From Stutzerimonas stutzeri (GTDB lineage Bacteria; Pseudomonadota; Gammaproteobacteria; Pseudomonadales; Pseudomonadaceae), in the NCBI RefSeq assembly GCF_019090095.1, contig NZ_JAGQFP010000002.1, positions 1,116,001 to 1,180,000 on the forward strand: a stretch of DNA of 64,000 nucleotides, written 5' to 3'. The number at the start of each line of letters is the position of its first letter. Positions within the stretch are counted from its first letter, which is position 1. The notes under the pieces are model-generated. The model made no database searches. It saw only the letters and a list, made by a program, of their open reading frames with translations, and was not told the DNA's origin. The translations under genes were made by a program, and so were the position numbers. Shown here one piece after another: positions 22,381 to 32,726 of this stretch.

Positions 22381-23442
22381 ATGCTCATGTTGGATTGGAA
22401 GAACCGCCTTGGCCGCTTCGGCTCGTCGGGAAACACCGCCAGCGGGGAGGGGGCGGGTCGCAATCCGCTGATGCTGGCACTGGCCGTGGTGGTCGGGCTC
22501 TATCTCCTGGTAGCACTGCTGATCGGTTGGTATTGGAGCGCCGAGCCAGATCGCTTTGCCGTGCCGCAACACGTGCGCCAGGCTGCGGATGCTTCGCAGC
22601 GGCAGATCGTCAACGGCTACACGACGGTCGAGACGCTCAAGCGCGTCGCCAGCACGCTGCTGGACAAGCCGGGCGGTTATCTGAGCAACGACATCGCTCC
22701 TCCTGGCTTGTGGCTGGATAACATGCCGAGCTGGGAGTACGGCGTGCTGGTGCAGGTGCGAGATCTGAGCCGCGCGCTGCGCAAGGATTTCGCTCGTTCC
22801 CAATCGCAGTCGACGGAGGACGCGGATCTGTCGAAGGCCGAGCCGTTGTTCAATTTCGACAATCGTAGCTGGGCCCTGCCGGCCAGCGAGTCTGAATACC
22901 GCAACGGTATTCGCTATCTGGACCGCTACCTGGCGCGCTTGAGCGATCCATCGCCCAAGGCGCAATTCTATTCGCGCGCCGACAACCTGAATAACTGGCT
23001 GGGCGACGTGGGCACGCGGCTGGGTTCGCTGTCCCAGCGGCTTTCCGCCAGCGTTGGCCGGGTTCGCCTGGATGCGCAGGTGGCGCCGGAGCTGCAGCCA
23101 GAGGGCACCCAGCCGGTGCTCGAAGAGCAGCGTGTCGAGACCTCGTGGTTGCAGATCGACAACGTGTTTTACGAGGCGCGAGGGCAGGCGTGGGCCTTGT
23201 CACATCTGTTGCGCGCCATAGAGATCGACTTTGCCGACGTGCTGGCCAAGAAGAATGCGGCGATCAGCGTCCGGCAGATCATTCGTGAGCTTGAGGCCGC
23301 TCAGGAGCCCCTCTGGAGCCCGATGGTGCTCAACGGCAGTGGCTATGGCGTGTTGGCCAACCATTCGTTGGTGATGGCCAACTACATTTCGCGCGCTAAT
23401 GCGGCGATCATCGATCTGCGTAATCTGCTGTCGCAGGGCTAG
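22381..23442 (+). CDS. DUF2333 family membrane-anchored protein
   Basis: A 353-residue protein with one N-terminal membrane helix (about 30-53) and a soluble domain of about 300 residues, probably periplasmic. It matches DUF2333 (start MLDWKNRLGRF, then the SAEPDRF region after the helix), a family without assigned function. ATG 22387 gives 9-bp spacing from AGGA and may be the true start, two residues shorter than given here. It is convergent with pilR. Confidence 0.85.
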   Translation: MLMLDWKNRLGRFGSSGNTASGEGAGRNPLMLALAVVVGLYLLVALLIGWYWSAEPDRFAVPQHVRQAADASQRQIVNGYTTVETLKRVASTLLDKPGGYLSNDIAPPGLWLDNMPSWEYGVLVQVRDLSRALRKDFARSQSQSTEDADLSKAEPLFNFDNRSWALPASESEYRNGIRYLDRYLARLSDPSPKAQFYSRADNLNNWLGDVGTRLGSLSQRLSASVGRVRLDAQVAPELQPEGTQPVLEEQRVETSWLQIDNVFYEARGQAWALSHLLRAIEIDFADVLAKKNAAISVRQIIRELEAAQEPLWSPMVLNGSGYGVLANHSLVMANYISRANAAIIDLRNLLSQG

Positions 23443-23457
23443 CGCATTCAAGCGTAG

Positions 23458-23505
23458 GCGGCAGGCGCCACCCGGCATAGGGTGGCGTAACGCAACGCCT
23501 GCCGC
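23458..23505. terminator. Compound hairpin between DUF2333 gene and pilR
   Basis: An outer 10-bp stem (23458-23467 with 23496-23505) encloses an inner 7-bp stem (GCCACCC with GGGTGGC, 23467-23486). It abuts the pilR stop codon at 23506. With converging genes it probably acts as a bidirectional terminator, although no T-tract follows. Confidence 0.5.
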
Positions 23506-24846
23506 TCAATCCAATCCGAGTTTTTTCAGGCGATAACGCATCGAGCGGAACGACAAACCCAGCCGTTGAGCCGCGGCGGTGCGGTTCCAGCGGGTTTCTT
23601 CCAGGGCCTGCATGATCAGCTTGCGCTCCACCTCCTCGAGGTGGTCTTCCAGATTGTCGATCTGCGCCAGGCTCGCTTCGCCATGCTCCGGTACGCCCGG
23701 CGCGTCGGACAGGCGCAGGTCGCTGGGTTTGATCTCCTCGCCTTCACAGAGTGTGTAGGCGCGTTCCAGCATGTTTTCCAGTTCCCGCACGTTGCCGGGA
23801 AACCGGTAGCTTTGCAGCTTTGCCAGCGCATCGGGGTGCAGCCTTGCGGCCGTGTCGCCACAGTCGCTGGCGAGGCGACGGAGCATGACGTCGGCCAACT
23901 GCGCAATGTCCTCGCGACGCTCGCGCAGGGGCGGCACACGCAGCTCGATGACGTTCAGCCGGTAGTACAGGTCCTGGCGGAAACGGCCCGCCGCGACTTC
24001 GCTGGCGAGGTCCTTGTGCGTGGCGCAGAGAATCCGCACGTCGACGACCACCTCCTTGGCGCCTCCGACCGAACGCACCGCCTTTTCCTGGATCGCTCGC
24101 AACAACTTCACCTGCATCGGCAGGGGAAGATCAGCGACTTCGTCGAGAAACAGGGTGCCGCCATTTGCTGCCTGGAACAGCCCCGGCTTGTCTTCCATGG
24201 CGCCGGTGAAGCTGCCTTTCTTGTGCCCGAAGAATTCGCTTTCCATCAGCTCCGACGGGATCGCGCCGCAGTTGACCGGCACGAAGGGCCGCTCGTGGCG
24301 CGGGCCTTGTTCATGGATCAGCCGCGCCACCAACTCCTTGCCACTCCCGGATTCGCCGCTGATATAGACCGGCGCCTGGCTGCGCGCCAGTTTGCCGATC
24401 TGTTTGCGCAACAGGTTCATCGGCGGTGACGCGCCGAGCAAGCGACTGTCGACCGTCAATGCGTCGGGGTTCGGGCTGCGAAGCCGAAGCGCGGTGTTGA
24501 CCAGTTCGCGCAAACGGGCCAGATCCACCGGTTTGGTGAGAAAGTCGAAAGCACCGGCCTTGAGCGCACCGATGGCGGTATCGAGGCTGCCGTAGGCGGT
24601 AATCATCGCCACGGGCATCTGTGGGTACTGCTGCTGAATGAACTGCACCAGTTCCAGCCCGCAGCCATCGGGCAGACGCATGTCGGTGAGGCACAGGTCG
24701 TAGTGCTCACGGGCCAGGCACTCGCGTGCTTCCTTGAGGTTGCGCGCGCTGCGGGTGTCGAGCTTCATGCGCCCGAGGGTGATCTCCAGGAGTTCCCGGA
24801 TGTCGGGTTCGTCATCGATGATCAACGCTTTCTGGCGGGCGGTCAT
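23506..24846 (-). CDS. pilR: Type IV pilus sigma-54 response regulator PilR
   Basis: A 446-residue NtrC-class regulator of pilin transcription. The receiver domain (about 5-120) has phospho-acceptor Asp55 in CLTDMRLPDG. The AAA+ domain (about 135-375) has Walker A GESGSGKE, the sigma-54 contact loop as GSFTGA rather than GAFTGA, and Walker B GGTLFLDEVADLP. The C-terminal Fis-type HTH (about 405-446) ends NRTAAAQRLGLSFRSMRYRLKKLGLD. The start at 24846 (MTARQKALIIDDEPD) is chosen because the receiver begins there. It follows pilS on the same strand. Confidence 0.96.
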   Translation of the reverse strand: MTARQKALIIDDEPDIRELLEITLGRMKLDTRSARNLKEARECLAREHYDLCLTDMRLPDGCGLELVQFIQQQYPQMPVAMITAYGSLDTAIGALKAGAFDFLTKPVDLARLRELVNTALRLRSPNPDALTVDSRLLGASPPMNLLRKQIGKLARSQAPVYISGESGSGKELVARLIHEQGPRHERPFVPVNCGAIPSELMESEFFGHKKGSFTGAMEDKPGLFQAANGGTLFLDEVADLPLPMQVKLLRAIQEKAVRSVGGAKEVVVDVRILCATHKDLASEVAAGRFRQDLYYRLNVIELRVPPLRERREDIAQLADVMLRRLASDCGDTAARLHPDALAKLQSYRFPGNVRELENMLERAYTLCEGEEIKPSDLRLSDAPGVPEHGEASLAQIDNLEDHLEEVERKLIMQALEETRWNRTAAAQRLGLSFRSMRYRLKKLGLD

Positions 24847-24962
24847 GGGTCTCGGTCTTTCTTCGCTGGCGGTGAATGGCGCGGGCCGCAATGTTAACGC
24901 CGCGGGACGGGATTTGTACCGCCACCGTGGTCGATGTGTGACCTGTTGCCCCTCGGTTGGCC

Positions 24963-26555
24963 TCAGCCCAGCTTGCGCGGGTGGGCGAAGACGATGCGGA
25001 AACAGCTGCCCCCTTCGTCTCGTTCACGATAGTCCAGGCGCGCCTGATTGCTCTCGCATAGCTCTCGGGAAATATACAGGCCCAGGCCGGTGCCTTTGCT
25101 TTCGGTCGTGAAGAACGGCTCGAAGATGTTCTGCAGTTGTTCGGGCGCTACGCCCGGACCGTCGTCGAGTATCTCCAGTACCGGCAGGTCGCTGGTTTCG
25201 TCGCGAAACACGCGCAGCCAAACCTGTGCCTGTGGGTGCTGCTGACCGCTGTAGCGCAAGCCGTTCTGTACCAGGTTGGTCAGCACCTGAATGAGCTGGT
25301 TGGGGTCCATGCGGGTCTGCAGCGAGCTGCCCAGGGTTTCCACGTGCAAGCTCTGGTTGGCCGGTAGCGTTTCGCGAAATTCGCTGGCGAACCGATGAAT
25401 CCAGTATTTCAAATCGAGCAGCTGTGGCTCGGCCTGACGCCGCCGCGACAGTTGCAGCACGTTTTCGATGACCAGATTCATGCGTCGCGAATGGTCCTGG
25501 ATGATCTGCGTGAGGCGCAGGTCGGCGGGATCCAGCGCTTCGGACTCCTGCAGCAATTGGGCGGCGTGGCTGATGGCGCCGAGTGGGTTGCGGATCTCGT
25601 GGGCGATGCTTGCCGTGAGTCGGCCCAGGGAGGCGAGTTTGAGCTGCTGTGCCTTTTGCGTGATTTGCGAGATGTCCTCGAGGAAGACCAGGGTGTCCTG
25701 CGCTTCGCCGTGCTGCAACATGGCGAAGCTCGGCTGCAGCGTGGCGCCATCCGGTTTGGCCTTGAAGTTGCGTGGCCGCAGGGTCGGGTTGTCGCGCCAT
25801 TGCTGCAGCGCCTTGAGCAGGTCGGGGCAACGAGGGGCCAGGCGTTCGCCGGTCAGGTCCTGTTGCCCCAGCAATTCCAGGGCGCCCTGATTGGCCAGCA
25901 GGACGCGCTCCTGCGGATCGAGAACGAGAATCCCGGTGCGCATCCGCTGCAGGATCTGGGCATTCAGCGCTTCGAGATTGGCGACCTCCTCGGCGCGTTG
26001 GCGCGCCAGGCTTTCACTGACCTGAAGCCGCCTGGTCAGCCCTTGCACCAGCAGCGCCGCGGCAAAGCATAGCGTGCCGAGTGCGGCCGCCTGCACATAC
26101 TGGCTGCTCGCCGCGCTGTCGCGGAGGTTGAGGTAGAACGTCAGATAGATGAGGCCGGTGGCGGCCACCGCGGCGATGAAAAAGCCGATGCGCCCATGTA
26201 GCAAAATATTGGCGATGGCGACCGCGACGATCAGCAGGTTGCCGATTCCACTCGGTGTGCCCCCGGCAAAGTAGAACAGGGCCGCTAGCAAGGTGACGTC
26301 CAGCAGCGCAAGCGCCAGCACCGGTAGTTCGCGTTTGGGGTTCTGCAGCAGTACCGCGATGAGAATGTTGAGAATCAAGTATAGCCAGGCGCCGTAGTGA
26401 AACGCCGCCGGGTTGATCATGTGCATCAGATCGTTGTGCAGATCGCTGCTGATCAGCAGCACCAGCACCAGGCCAATTGCGACCCGATAGAGGTGGTAGA
26501 GCCGAAGGATTCGACGGCCCTGATACTTGAGAAACGTCAGGCCCTCAGTTGTCAC
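24963..26555 (-). CDS. pilS: Type IV pilus sensor histidine kinase PilS
   Basis: A 530-residue inner-membrane kinase that phosphorylates PilR. The N-terminal part carries about six membrane helices (30-180), then a PAS-like linker (about 190-300), HisKA with IAHEIRNPLGAISHA and an HATPase domain (LTNLVQNGLRYS, LDDGPGV, GTGLGLYISREL). I place the start at GTG 26555, giving a phospho-acceptor at His319, the number known for P. aeruginosa PilS; an upstream in-frame ATG (26606) would add 17 residues. The GTG start overlaps the end of the preceding small gene by 11 bp, implying translational coupling. Confidence 0.93.
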   Translation of the reverse strand: MTTEGLTFLKYQGRRILRLYHLYRVAIGLVLVLLISSDLHNDLMHMINPAAFHYGAWLYLILNILIAVLLQNPKRELPVLALALLDVTLLAALFYFAGGTPSGIGNLLIVAVAIANILLHGRIGFFIAAVAATGLIYLTFYLNLRDSAASSQYVQAAALGTLCFAAALLVQGLTRRLQVSESLARQRAEEVANLEALNAQILQRMRTGILVLDPQERVLLANQGALELLGQQDLTGERLAPRCPDLLKALQQWRDNPTLRPRNFKAKPDGATLQPSFAMLQHGEAQDTLVFLEDISQITQKAQQLKLASLGRLTASIAHEIRNPLGAISHAAQLLQESEALDPADLRLTQIIQDHSRRMNLVIENVLQLSRRRQAEPQLLDLKYWIHRFASEFRETLPANQSLHVETLGSSLQTRMDPNQLIQVLTNLVQNGLRYSGQQHPQAQVWLRVFRDETSDLPVLEILDDGPGVAPEQLQNIFEPFFTTESKGTGLGLYISRELCESNQARLDYRERDEGGSCFRIVFAHPRKLG

Positions 26556-26781
26556 CCGAAGCGCTGCCCTGATCCAGATGCGCCTGGCTGCAGTACCAGC
26601 GGTCATGGCGCTGCAGCGCCTGGTCCCGTGGCAGATGGACGCCGCATTCAGCGCAGCGGACCATGGGCAGGGTGGTGTGTTGTGGTTTGCCGGTCGGCGT
26701 CGGCTTACGGGTCAGGCGACGCCATAGCCAGACGGCGGCAGCGATCAGAATGACCCAGAACAACAGGCGAAACAGCCCCAT
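26545..26781 (-). CDS. PP0621-family small membrane protein
   Basis: A 78-residue protein with one N-terminal membrane helix (about 3-20) and a cytoplasmic zinc-ribbon-like segment containing CAEC and, 21 residues later, another Cys (C-x2-C...C), plus His residues. This matches small PP0621-type proteins found next to pilS in pseudomonads. It overlaps the pilS GTG start by 11 bp and may be the first gene of a pilSR operon. Function unknown. Confidence 0.8.
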   Translation of the reverse strand: MGLFRLLFWVILIAAAVWLWRRLTRKPTPTGKPQHTTLPMVRCAECGVHLPRDQALQRHDRWYCSQAHLDQGSASGDN

Positions 26782-26843
26782 ATCTCTACTTCCTGGCTAA
26801 GCCATGAGGGGCCTGCCGGGTTCGGCAGGCTGCGACAGGGCGA

Positions 26844-27851
26844 TCAGTCGAACAGGCCAAAGGTCAGGTAGCTCCACCAGGAGCGGCCTTTACGCTCTTC
26901 TTCTTCAGCCGCTTCGGCTTCCGCTTCCTTCAAGACCGGGCGCAGTTCATCAGGCAGGTCCTGCGCGGCATTTTCATACTGGCGCACCACGTCGCGGTTG
27001 GATTGAGACACGTCCGGCGCCTTGGTTTCGGTCTCGATCAGCCCGAGCGTGGCACGGGACAGCCAGCTCCGGTTGTCGGCCTCCTTTTCGCGCGGTACGA
27101 ACTCGCCATCTTCGAGGCTGGGATGGTCCGGGTAGTTGAGTTTGAGCGTTTCCAGGCTGGAGTCAGCCAGATCGTTCAAGCCCATGTGCTGATAGGCTTC
27201 GGTCATCACTGCCAGTCCGTCACCGACCGACGGTGTGCCCTGGAAGTTTTCCACGACGTAACGGCCTCGGTTGGCGGCTGCTACATAAGCCTGGCGGCGC
27301 AGGTAATAGTCGGCGACATGAATTTCGTTGGCGGCCAGCAGGTTGCGCAGATAAATCATCCGAGCCTTGGCATCGGGCGCGTAGCGGCTGTTGGGGTAGC
27401 GTGTGGTCAGTTGCGCGAACTCGTTGAACGAGTCACGCGCCGCTCCGGGGTCGCGCTTGGTCATGTCCAGCGGCAGGAAGCGCGCCAGCAGTCCGCGATC
27501 CTGATCGAAGGACGCCAAGCCTTTCAGGTAGTAGGCGTAGTCGACGCTCGGATGCTGTGGGTGCAGGCGGATGAAGCGCTCGGCGGACGAGCGAGCGGCT
27601 TCCGGCTCCGTGTTGCGGTAGTAGGCGTAGATCAATTCCAGCTGCGCCTGCTCGGCGAAACGGCCGAAGGGATAGCGTGACTCCAGGGCCTTCAGCTTGT
27701 TGATGGCGCTGGTGTAGCTCTTGTTGTCCAGGTCGGCCTGTGCCTGCCGGTACAGTTCCGCTTCGCCAAGGTTTTCGCTAATGGTTTCGTTCGATGAGCA
27801 GGCAGCGGTTAGGGCGAAAATGGCGATCAGCAGCAGGTGTTTCACTTGCAT
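26844..27851 (-). CDS. bamD: Outer-membrane assembly lipoprotein BamD
   Basis: A 335-residue lipoprotein of the BAM complex, which inserts beta-barrel proteins into the outer membrane. The signal peptide ends at lipobox LTAAC with lipidated Cys18. Five TPR-like repeats fill about 30-245, including [33 protein letters not shown]. The C-terminal extension (about 245-335) is longer than in E. coli BamD and rich in Glu. The start at 27851 (MQVKHLLLI) is chosen for the signal peptide. It is divergent from rluD. Confidence 0.94.
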   Translation of the reverse strand: MQVKHLLLIAIFALTAACSSNETISENLGEAELYRQAQADLDNKSYTSAINKLKALESRYPFGRFAEQAQLELIYAYYRNTEPEAARSSAERFIRLHPQHPSVDYAYYLKGLASFDQDRGLLARFLPLDMTKRDPGAARDSFNEFAQLTTRYPNSRYAPDAKARMIYLRNLLAANEIHVADYYLRRQAYVAAANRGRYVVENFQGTPSVGDGLAVMTEAYQHMGLNDLADSSLETLKLNYPDHPSLEDGEFVPREKEADNRSWLSRATLGLIETETKAPDVSQSNRDVVRQYENAAQDLPDELRPVLKEAEAEAAEEEERKGRSWWSYLTFGLFD

Positions 27852-28141
27852 GGCGGCTTGCGTCCCTGTGACGGCTGGCTGTCTCGCGCGAAGCCGTCCT
27901 GTTATGATGGGCGCCCCGGCTGGCCGGGACAAAGACGCGGTATTTAAACACAAGCGTGTGGCCGAAACCAAAAGCTCCGCCGCGCCGCTGCCGAAGCATG
28001 CGGCGCCGTCGTCGAGTCGCCATTCGCGCGGCAGGCCAGTTGCCAGGCATCGCGTCCATCTTTGCCAGCCGTAGCCTGATCGCCATCTTCTGGCCGAACC
28101 GCCGCGTTCTGCCTCTTCCTACTTATGAAGCGCCCTTAATT

Positions 28142-29116
28142 ATGTCCACGCTCTCCACTCAGGCCATTCATCTTAGCGCCGAGGTGCCGTTCGACCTTGG
28201 CGGGCAGCGCCTCGATCAGGTCGCGGCGCAACTGTTTTCGGAGCACTCCCGTTCGCGCCTGTCAGCCTGGATCAAGGAAGGGCGGCTCACGGTCGACGGA
28301 GCCGTGCTGCGTCCTCGCGACACGGTGCACGCAGGCGCGATGCTGGAACTGTCCGCCGAGCAACAGGCTCAGGGGGAGTGGGTGGCACAGGACATTGCGC
28401 TGGATATCGTGTTCGAGGACGAACACATCCTCGTGCTGAACAAGCCCGCCGGTCTCGTGGTGCATCCAGCCGCGGGCCATGCCGACGGGACGCTGCTCAA
28501 CGCGCTGTTGCATCACGTACCAGACATCATCAACGTGCCGCGTGCTGGCATCGTTCATCGCCTGGACAAGGACACCACCGGACTGATGGTCGTCGCTAAG
28601 ACGCTGCAGGCCCAGACGCGCCTGGTCGAACAGCTGCAGGCGCGCAGTGTCAGCCGCATCTACGAGGCCATTGTGATCGGCGTAATCATCACCGGCGGTA
28701 CCGTTGACGCGCCGATCGGACGCCATGGTCAGCAGCGCCAGCGCATGGCGGTGGTGGAGGGCGGCAAGCCCGCGGTCAGCCATTACCGCGTCCTGGAGCG
28801 CTTCCGCTCGCACACCCACGTGCGGGTCAAGCTGGAGACCGGGCGTACCCATCAGATTCGCGTACACATGACGCACCTCGGCTATCCGCTGGTCGGGGAC
28901 CCGCTTTACAGCGGGCGTTTCCGCATTCCGCCTGCGGCAAATCCGACCATGGTTCAGACCCTCAAGGACTTCCCGAGGCAAGCGCTGCATGCGCGGTTTC
29001 TCGAGTTGGACCACCCGGTCAGCGGCGAACGGCTGAAATGGGAGTCGCCATTGCCGGATGACTTCGTCTGGTTGTTGACGTTGCTGCAACAGGATCGCGA
29101 GGCGTTCATAGGATGA
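28142..29116 (+). CDS. rluD: 23S rRNA pseudouridine(1911/1915/1917) synthase RluD
   Basis: A 324-residue enzyme with an N-terminal S4 RNA-binding domain (about 18-80) and an RluA-class catalytic domain. The catalytic aspartate is Asp142 in HRLDKDTTGLMVVAKT. It isomerises uridines in helix 69 of 23S rRNA. The start at 28142 (MSTLSTQAIHLSAEVPFDL) is where homology begins; longer in-frame starts lie in a basic, non-homologous leader. It overlaps pgeF by 4 bp. Divergent bamD-rluD is conserved in pseudomonads. Confidence 0.95.
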   Translation: MSTLSTQAIHLSAEVPFDLGGQRLDQVAAQLFSEHSRSRLSAWIKEGRLTVDGAVLRPRDTVHAGAMLELSAEQQAQGEWVAQDIALDIVFEDEHILVLNKPAGLVVHPAAGHADGTLLNALLHHVPDIINVPRAGIVHRLDKDTTGLMVVAKTLQAQTRLVEQLQARSVSRIYEAIVIGVIITGGTVDAPIGRHGQQRQRMAVVEGGKPAVSHYRVLERFRSHTHVRVKLETGRTHQIRVHMTHLGYPLVGDPLYSGRFRIPPAANPTMVQTLKDFPRQALHARFLELDHPVSGERLKWESPLPDDFVWLLTLLQQDREAFIG

Positions 29117-29847
29117 ACGATTGGCCAGCCGACTGGATTCGCCCCGAGTGGCCTGCGCCTTCGTGCATCCGCGCGTGCGTCACCACCCGTGAGGGAGGGG
29201 TTAGTCAGGCGCCTTTCGATGGCTTCAACCTGGGCGATCATGTCGGCGACGCGCCAGACGACGTGGCCGCCAATCGGCGACGGCTGCGGCGAGTGCTCGC
29301 TTGCGAGCCGGCGTGGATGAATCAGGTGCATTCGAGTGCCGTCATCGAGGCCACTCCTCGTCAGCGGCTGACTGCGGATGCCTGCTGGACCAGCGAAGCC
29401 GGCGTCGCCTGCGCGGTACTGACCGCCGATTGCCTGCCGGTATTGTTCTGTGATCGCGCGGGTTCGCGCGTGGCCGCCGCGCATGCCGGCTGGCGCGGGT
29501 TGGCCGGTGGGATACTGGAGGCGACCGTGGCGGCTATGGATGCGCCGGGACACCAGTTGCTGGCCTGGCTCGGTCCGGCCATCGGTCCAGATGCCTTCGA
29601 GGTCGGACCTGAAGTGCGCGACGCCTTCGTTTCCCAGCATGCCGCCGCCGTCGAGGCCTTTTCTCCGAGCCGCAACGCCGGCCGTTTCATGGCTGACATC
29701 TATCAGCTTGCCCGGCTGCACCTGGCTGCCTGCGGCGTCACCGCCGTCTTCGGTGGTGGTTATTGCACCGTCAGCGACCCGCGCTTCTATTCCTATCGCC
29801 GTGCCGCCCGCACCGGGCGCTTCGCCAGCCTGATCTGGCGCGACTGA
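29113..29847 (+). CDS. pgeF: Peptidoglycan editing factor PgeF (YfiH/LACC1 family)
   Basis: A 244-residue multicopper-oxidase-like (DUF152) protein. Zinc-site residues lie in MNQVHS, TADCLPVLFCD and AAHAGWRGLAGG. Family members process purine nucleosides and, in E. coli, prevent misincorporation of L-Ser into peptidoglycan precursors. The 4-bp overlap with rluD indicates translational coupling, and the position before clpB matches P. aeruginosa PA4543. Confidence 0.9.
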   Translation: MNDWPADWIRPEWPAPSCIRACVTTREGGVSQAPFDGFNLGDHVGDAPDDVAANRRRLRRVLACEPAWMNQVHSSAVIEATPRQRLTADACWTSEAGVACAVLTADCLPVLFCDRAGSRVAAAHAGWRGLAGGILEATVAAMDAPGHQLLAWLGPAIGPDAFEVGPEVRDAFVSQHAAAVEAFSPSRNAGRFMADIYQLARLHLAACGVTAVFGGGYCTVSDPRFYSYRRAARTGRFASLIWRD

Positions 29848-29939
29848 ATCGTCTCGACGGCTGCGACCGGGCGAGTGTCCGGCCTGCTGGCCCACCCCGG
29901 AAACAAATGCCGGGGCTGACCAGGATCAATGCCACCTGG

Positions 29940-29968
29940 CTTGAATCTCCAACAATCAACCTTATCTA
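29940..29968 (+). promoter_or_regulatory. Heat-shock (sigma-32) promoter of clpB
   Basis: CTTGAAT (29940-29946), a 13-bp spacer and CCTTATCTA (29960-29968) closely match the sigma-32 consensus (CTTGAAA and CCCCATNTA). It lies 71 bp upstream of the clpB start. Confidence 0.8.
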
Positions 29969-30039
29969 ACTTCCATCTCGCAGGCTTTTGTCGAGGTGCG
30001 ATTGAGTGCGCCGGCCTGCCTAACCAGAAAGGTGATTAC

Positions 30040-32634
30040 ATGCGTATCGATCGTTTGACCAGCAAACTGCAGCTTGCGCTTTCCGACGCTCAGTCCATTG
30101 CGGTCGGTCTCGACCACCCGTCCATCGAGCCGTTGCATCTGATGCAGGCGTTGCTCGACCAGCAGGGCGGATCGATTCGGCCGCTGCTGATGCAAGTCGG
30201 TTTCGATATCAATGGCCTGCGCCAGGCGTTGACCAAGGAACTCGATCAGCTGCCGAAGCTGCAGAACCCGACGGGCGACATGAACATGTCGCAAGATCTG
30301 GCGCGCCTGCTCAATCAGGCCGACCGCCTGGCGCAGCAGAAAGGCGATCAGTATATCTCCAGCGAGCTGGTGCTGCTCGCAGCGCTGGACAGCAACACCC
30401 GCCTGGGCAAGCTCTTGCTGGCGCAGGGCGTGAGCAAGAAGGCGCTGGAGAACGCCATCAGCAACCTGCGCGGAGGCAATGCGGTCAACGATCCCAACGC
30501 CGAGGAATCGCGCCAGGCGCTGGACAAGTACACCGTCGACATGACCAAGCGCGCCGAGGACGGCAAGCTCGACCCGGTGATCGGCCGCGATGACGAGATT
30601 CGGCGCACCATCCAGGTGCTGCAGCGGCGCACCAAGAACAACCCGGTGTTGATTGGTGAACCCGGCGTCGGCAAGACCGCGATTGTCGAAGGGCTGGCGC
30701 AGCGTATCGTCAACGGCGAAGTGCCCGACGGGCTCAAGGACAAGCGGCTGCTGGCGCTGGACATGGGCGCGCTGATCGCCGGGGCCAAGTTCCGTGGCGA
30801 GTTCGAGGAGCGCCTGAAGGCGGTGCTCAACGAGCTGTCGAAGCAGGAAGGTCGGGTGATTCTGTTCATCGACGAGTTGCACACCATGGTCGGCGCCGGC
30901 AAGGCCGAGGGCGCCATGGATGCTGGCAATATGCTCAAGCCTGCCCTGGCTCGCGGCGAGCTGCACTGCGTCGGCGCCACCACGCTCGACGAATATCGCC
31001 AGTACATCGAAAAGGATGCCGCCCTCGAGCGTCGCTTCCAGCGCGTACAGGTCGATGAGCCGAGCGAAGAGGACACCATCGCCATCCTGCGTGGCCTCAA
31101 GGAGCGCTACGAGGTGCACCACGGGGTCAGCATCACGGACGGCGCGATCATCGCAGCCGCCAAACTGTCGCATCGCTACATCACGGACCGCCAGCTTCCG
31201 GACAAGGCGATCGACCTGATCGACGAAGCGGCGAGCCGTATCCGCATGGAGATCGACTCCAAGCCGGAGGAGCTGGACCGCCTTGATCGGCGCCTGATTC
31301 AGCTGAAGATCGAGCGGGAGGCGCTGAAGAACGAGGACGACGAAGCGACCAAGAAGCGGCTGGCCAAGCTCGACGAGGAGATCGTCAAGCTCGAGCGCGA
31401 ATATGCCGATCTCGAAGAGATCTGGAAATCCGAGAAGGCCGAGGTGCAGGGCTCTGCGCAGATGCAACAGAAGATCGAGCAGGCCAAGGCCGACCTGGAG
31501 GCCGCGCGGCGCAAGGGCGATCTGTCGCGTATGGCCGAGTTGCAGTACGGCGTCATTCCTGATTTGGAACGCAGCCTGCAGATGGTCGACCAGCACGGCA
31601 AGACCGAAAATCAGCTTTTGCGCAACCGCGTGACTGACGAGGAGATCGCCGAAGTCGTGTCGAAATGGACCGGCATCCCGGTCTCGAAGATGCTCGAAGG
31701 CGAGCGCGAGAAGCTGCTGAAAATGGAAGATCTGCTTCACCAACGCGTGATCGGCCAGCACGACGCAGTGGTTTCCGTCGCCAATGCGGTGCGTCGCTCG
31801 CGTGCGGGATTGGCTGATCCAAACCGTCCCAGTGGCTCCTTCCTGTTTCTCGGCCCGACGGGCGTGGGCAAGACCGAGCTGTGCAAGGCGCTGGCCGAGT
31901 TCCTCTTCGATACGGAGGAGGCGATGATCCGCATCGACATGTCCGAGTTCATGGAAAAACACTCGGTGGCCCGTCTGATCGGTGCACCGCCGGGCTACGT
32001 GGGATACGAGGAGGGCGGCTACCTGACGGAGGCCGTGCGTCGCAAACCATACTCGGTCGTGTTGCTGGATGAGGTCGAAAAAGCCCACTCGGACGTCTTC
32101 AACATCCTCCTGCAAGTGCTCGAGGACGGTCGGCTGACCGACAGTCACGGGCGGACCGTGGACTTCCGCAACACCGTGATCGTCATGACCTCGAACCTGG
32201 GCTCGACCCAGATTCAGGAGCTGGTAGGCGACCCCGATGCGCAGAGAGCGGCTGTCATGGATGCGGTGAGCAGCCACTTCCGGCCCGAGTTCATCAACCG
32301 GATCGACGAAGTGGTGGTCTTCGATCCGCTGGCTCGCGAGCAGATTGCAGGTATTGCCCAGATCCAGCTGGGTCGTCTGCGGCAGCGCCTGGCAGAGCGC
32401 GATCTAAGCCTGGAACTCAGCGACGAGGCGATGGATAAGCTGGTTGCGGTGGGCTACGACCCGGTCTACGGTGCGCGGCCGCTGAAGCGAGCCATTCAAC
32501 GCTGGATCGAGAATCCGCTGGCGCAAAACATACTGTCCGGCGCATTCGAGCCCGGCTCTTCGATCGTCGGCAAGGTGGAGGGCGACGAAATACATTTCGC
32601 CAAGCCTGAACGGGGCCGGCGGAGTCGTTCCTGA
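30040..32634 (+). CDS. clpB: ATP-dependent disaggregase ClpB
   Basis: An 864-residue AAA+ chaperone that extracts proteins from aggregates with DnaK/DnaJ/GrpE. The N-domain covers about 1-145. NBD1 has Walker [10 protein letters not shown] (about 206-214), the long M-domain coiled coil spans about 410-520, and NBD2 has Walker [10 protein letters not shown] (about 606-614). The ATG at 30040 ([11 protein letters not shown]) has AGAAAGGTG upstream and is preferred to an earlier in-frame ATG lying before the heat-shock promoter. Confidence 0.97.
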   Translation: MRIDRLTSKLQLALSDAQSIAVGLDHPSIEPLHLMQALLDQQGGSIRPLLMQVGFDINGLRQALTKELDQLPKLQNPTGDMNMSQDLARLLNQADRLAQQKGDQYISSELVLLAALDSNTRLGKLLLAQGVSKKALENAISNLRGGNAVNDPNAEESRQALDKYTVDMTKRAEDGKLDPVIGRDDEIRRTIQVLQRRTKNNPVLIGEPGVGKTAIVEGLAQRIVNGEVPDGLKDKRLLALDMGALIAGAKFRGEFEERLKAVLNELSKQEGRVILFIDELHTMVGAGKAEGAMDAGNMLKPALARGELHCVGATTLDEYRQYIEKDAALERRFQRVQVDEPSEEDTIAILRGLKERYEVHHGVSITDGAIIAAAKLSHRYITDRQLPDKAIDLIDEAASRIRMEIDSKPEELDRLDRRLIQLKIEREALKNEDDEATKKRLAKLDEEIVKLEREYADLEEIWKSEKAEVQGSAQMQQKIEQAKADLEAARRKGDLSRMAELQYGVIPDLERSLQMVDQHGKTENQLLRNRVTDEEIAEVVSKWTGIPVSKMLEGEREKLLKMEDLLHQRVIGQHDAVVSVANAVRRSRAGLADPNRPSGSFLFLGPTGVGKTELCKALAEFLFDTEEAMIRIDMSEFMEKHSVARLIGAPPGYVGYEEGGYLTEAVRRKPYSVVLLDEVEKAHSDVFNILLQVLEDGRLTDSHGRTVDFRNTVIVMTSNLGSTQIQELVGDPDAQRAAVMDAVSSHFRPEFINRIDEVVVFDPLAREQIAGIAQIQLGRLRQRLAERDLSLELSDEAMDKLVAVGYDPVYGARPLKRAIQRWIENPLAQNILSGAFEPGSSIVGKVEGDEIHFAKPERGRRSRS

Positions 32635-32698
32635 GGGGCGGCTCTGCCGGCGCTTCGGTGTCGCTCGCAACGTGTTGTAGTAAATCGCATTTTTTCTG

Positions 32699-32726
32699 TT
32701 GACAGGCGCGCCGAGAACCGTAAAAT
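32699..32726 (+). promoter_or_regulatory. Sigma-70 promoter of the tRNA-Asn/Pro/Lys operon
   Basis: A perfect -35 TTGACA (32699-32704), a 16-bp spacer and TAAAAT (32721-32726). The palindrome GGCGCGCC occurs in the spacer (32705-32712) and again right after the -10 (32727-32734). The first tRNA begins 66 bp downstream. Confidence 0.85.

Noticed and set aside
29962..32277. 771-residue minus-strand open frame over clpB
   Set aside because: It is the complement of a strongly conserved gene and its composition is that of an antisense shadow.
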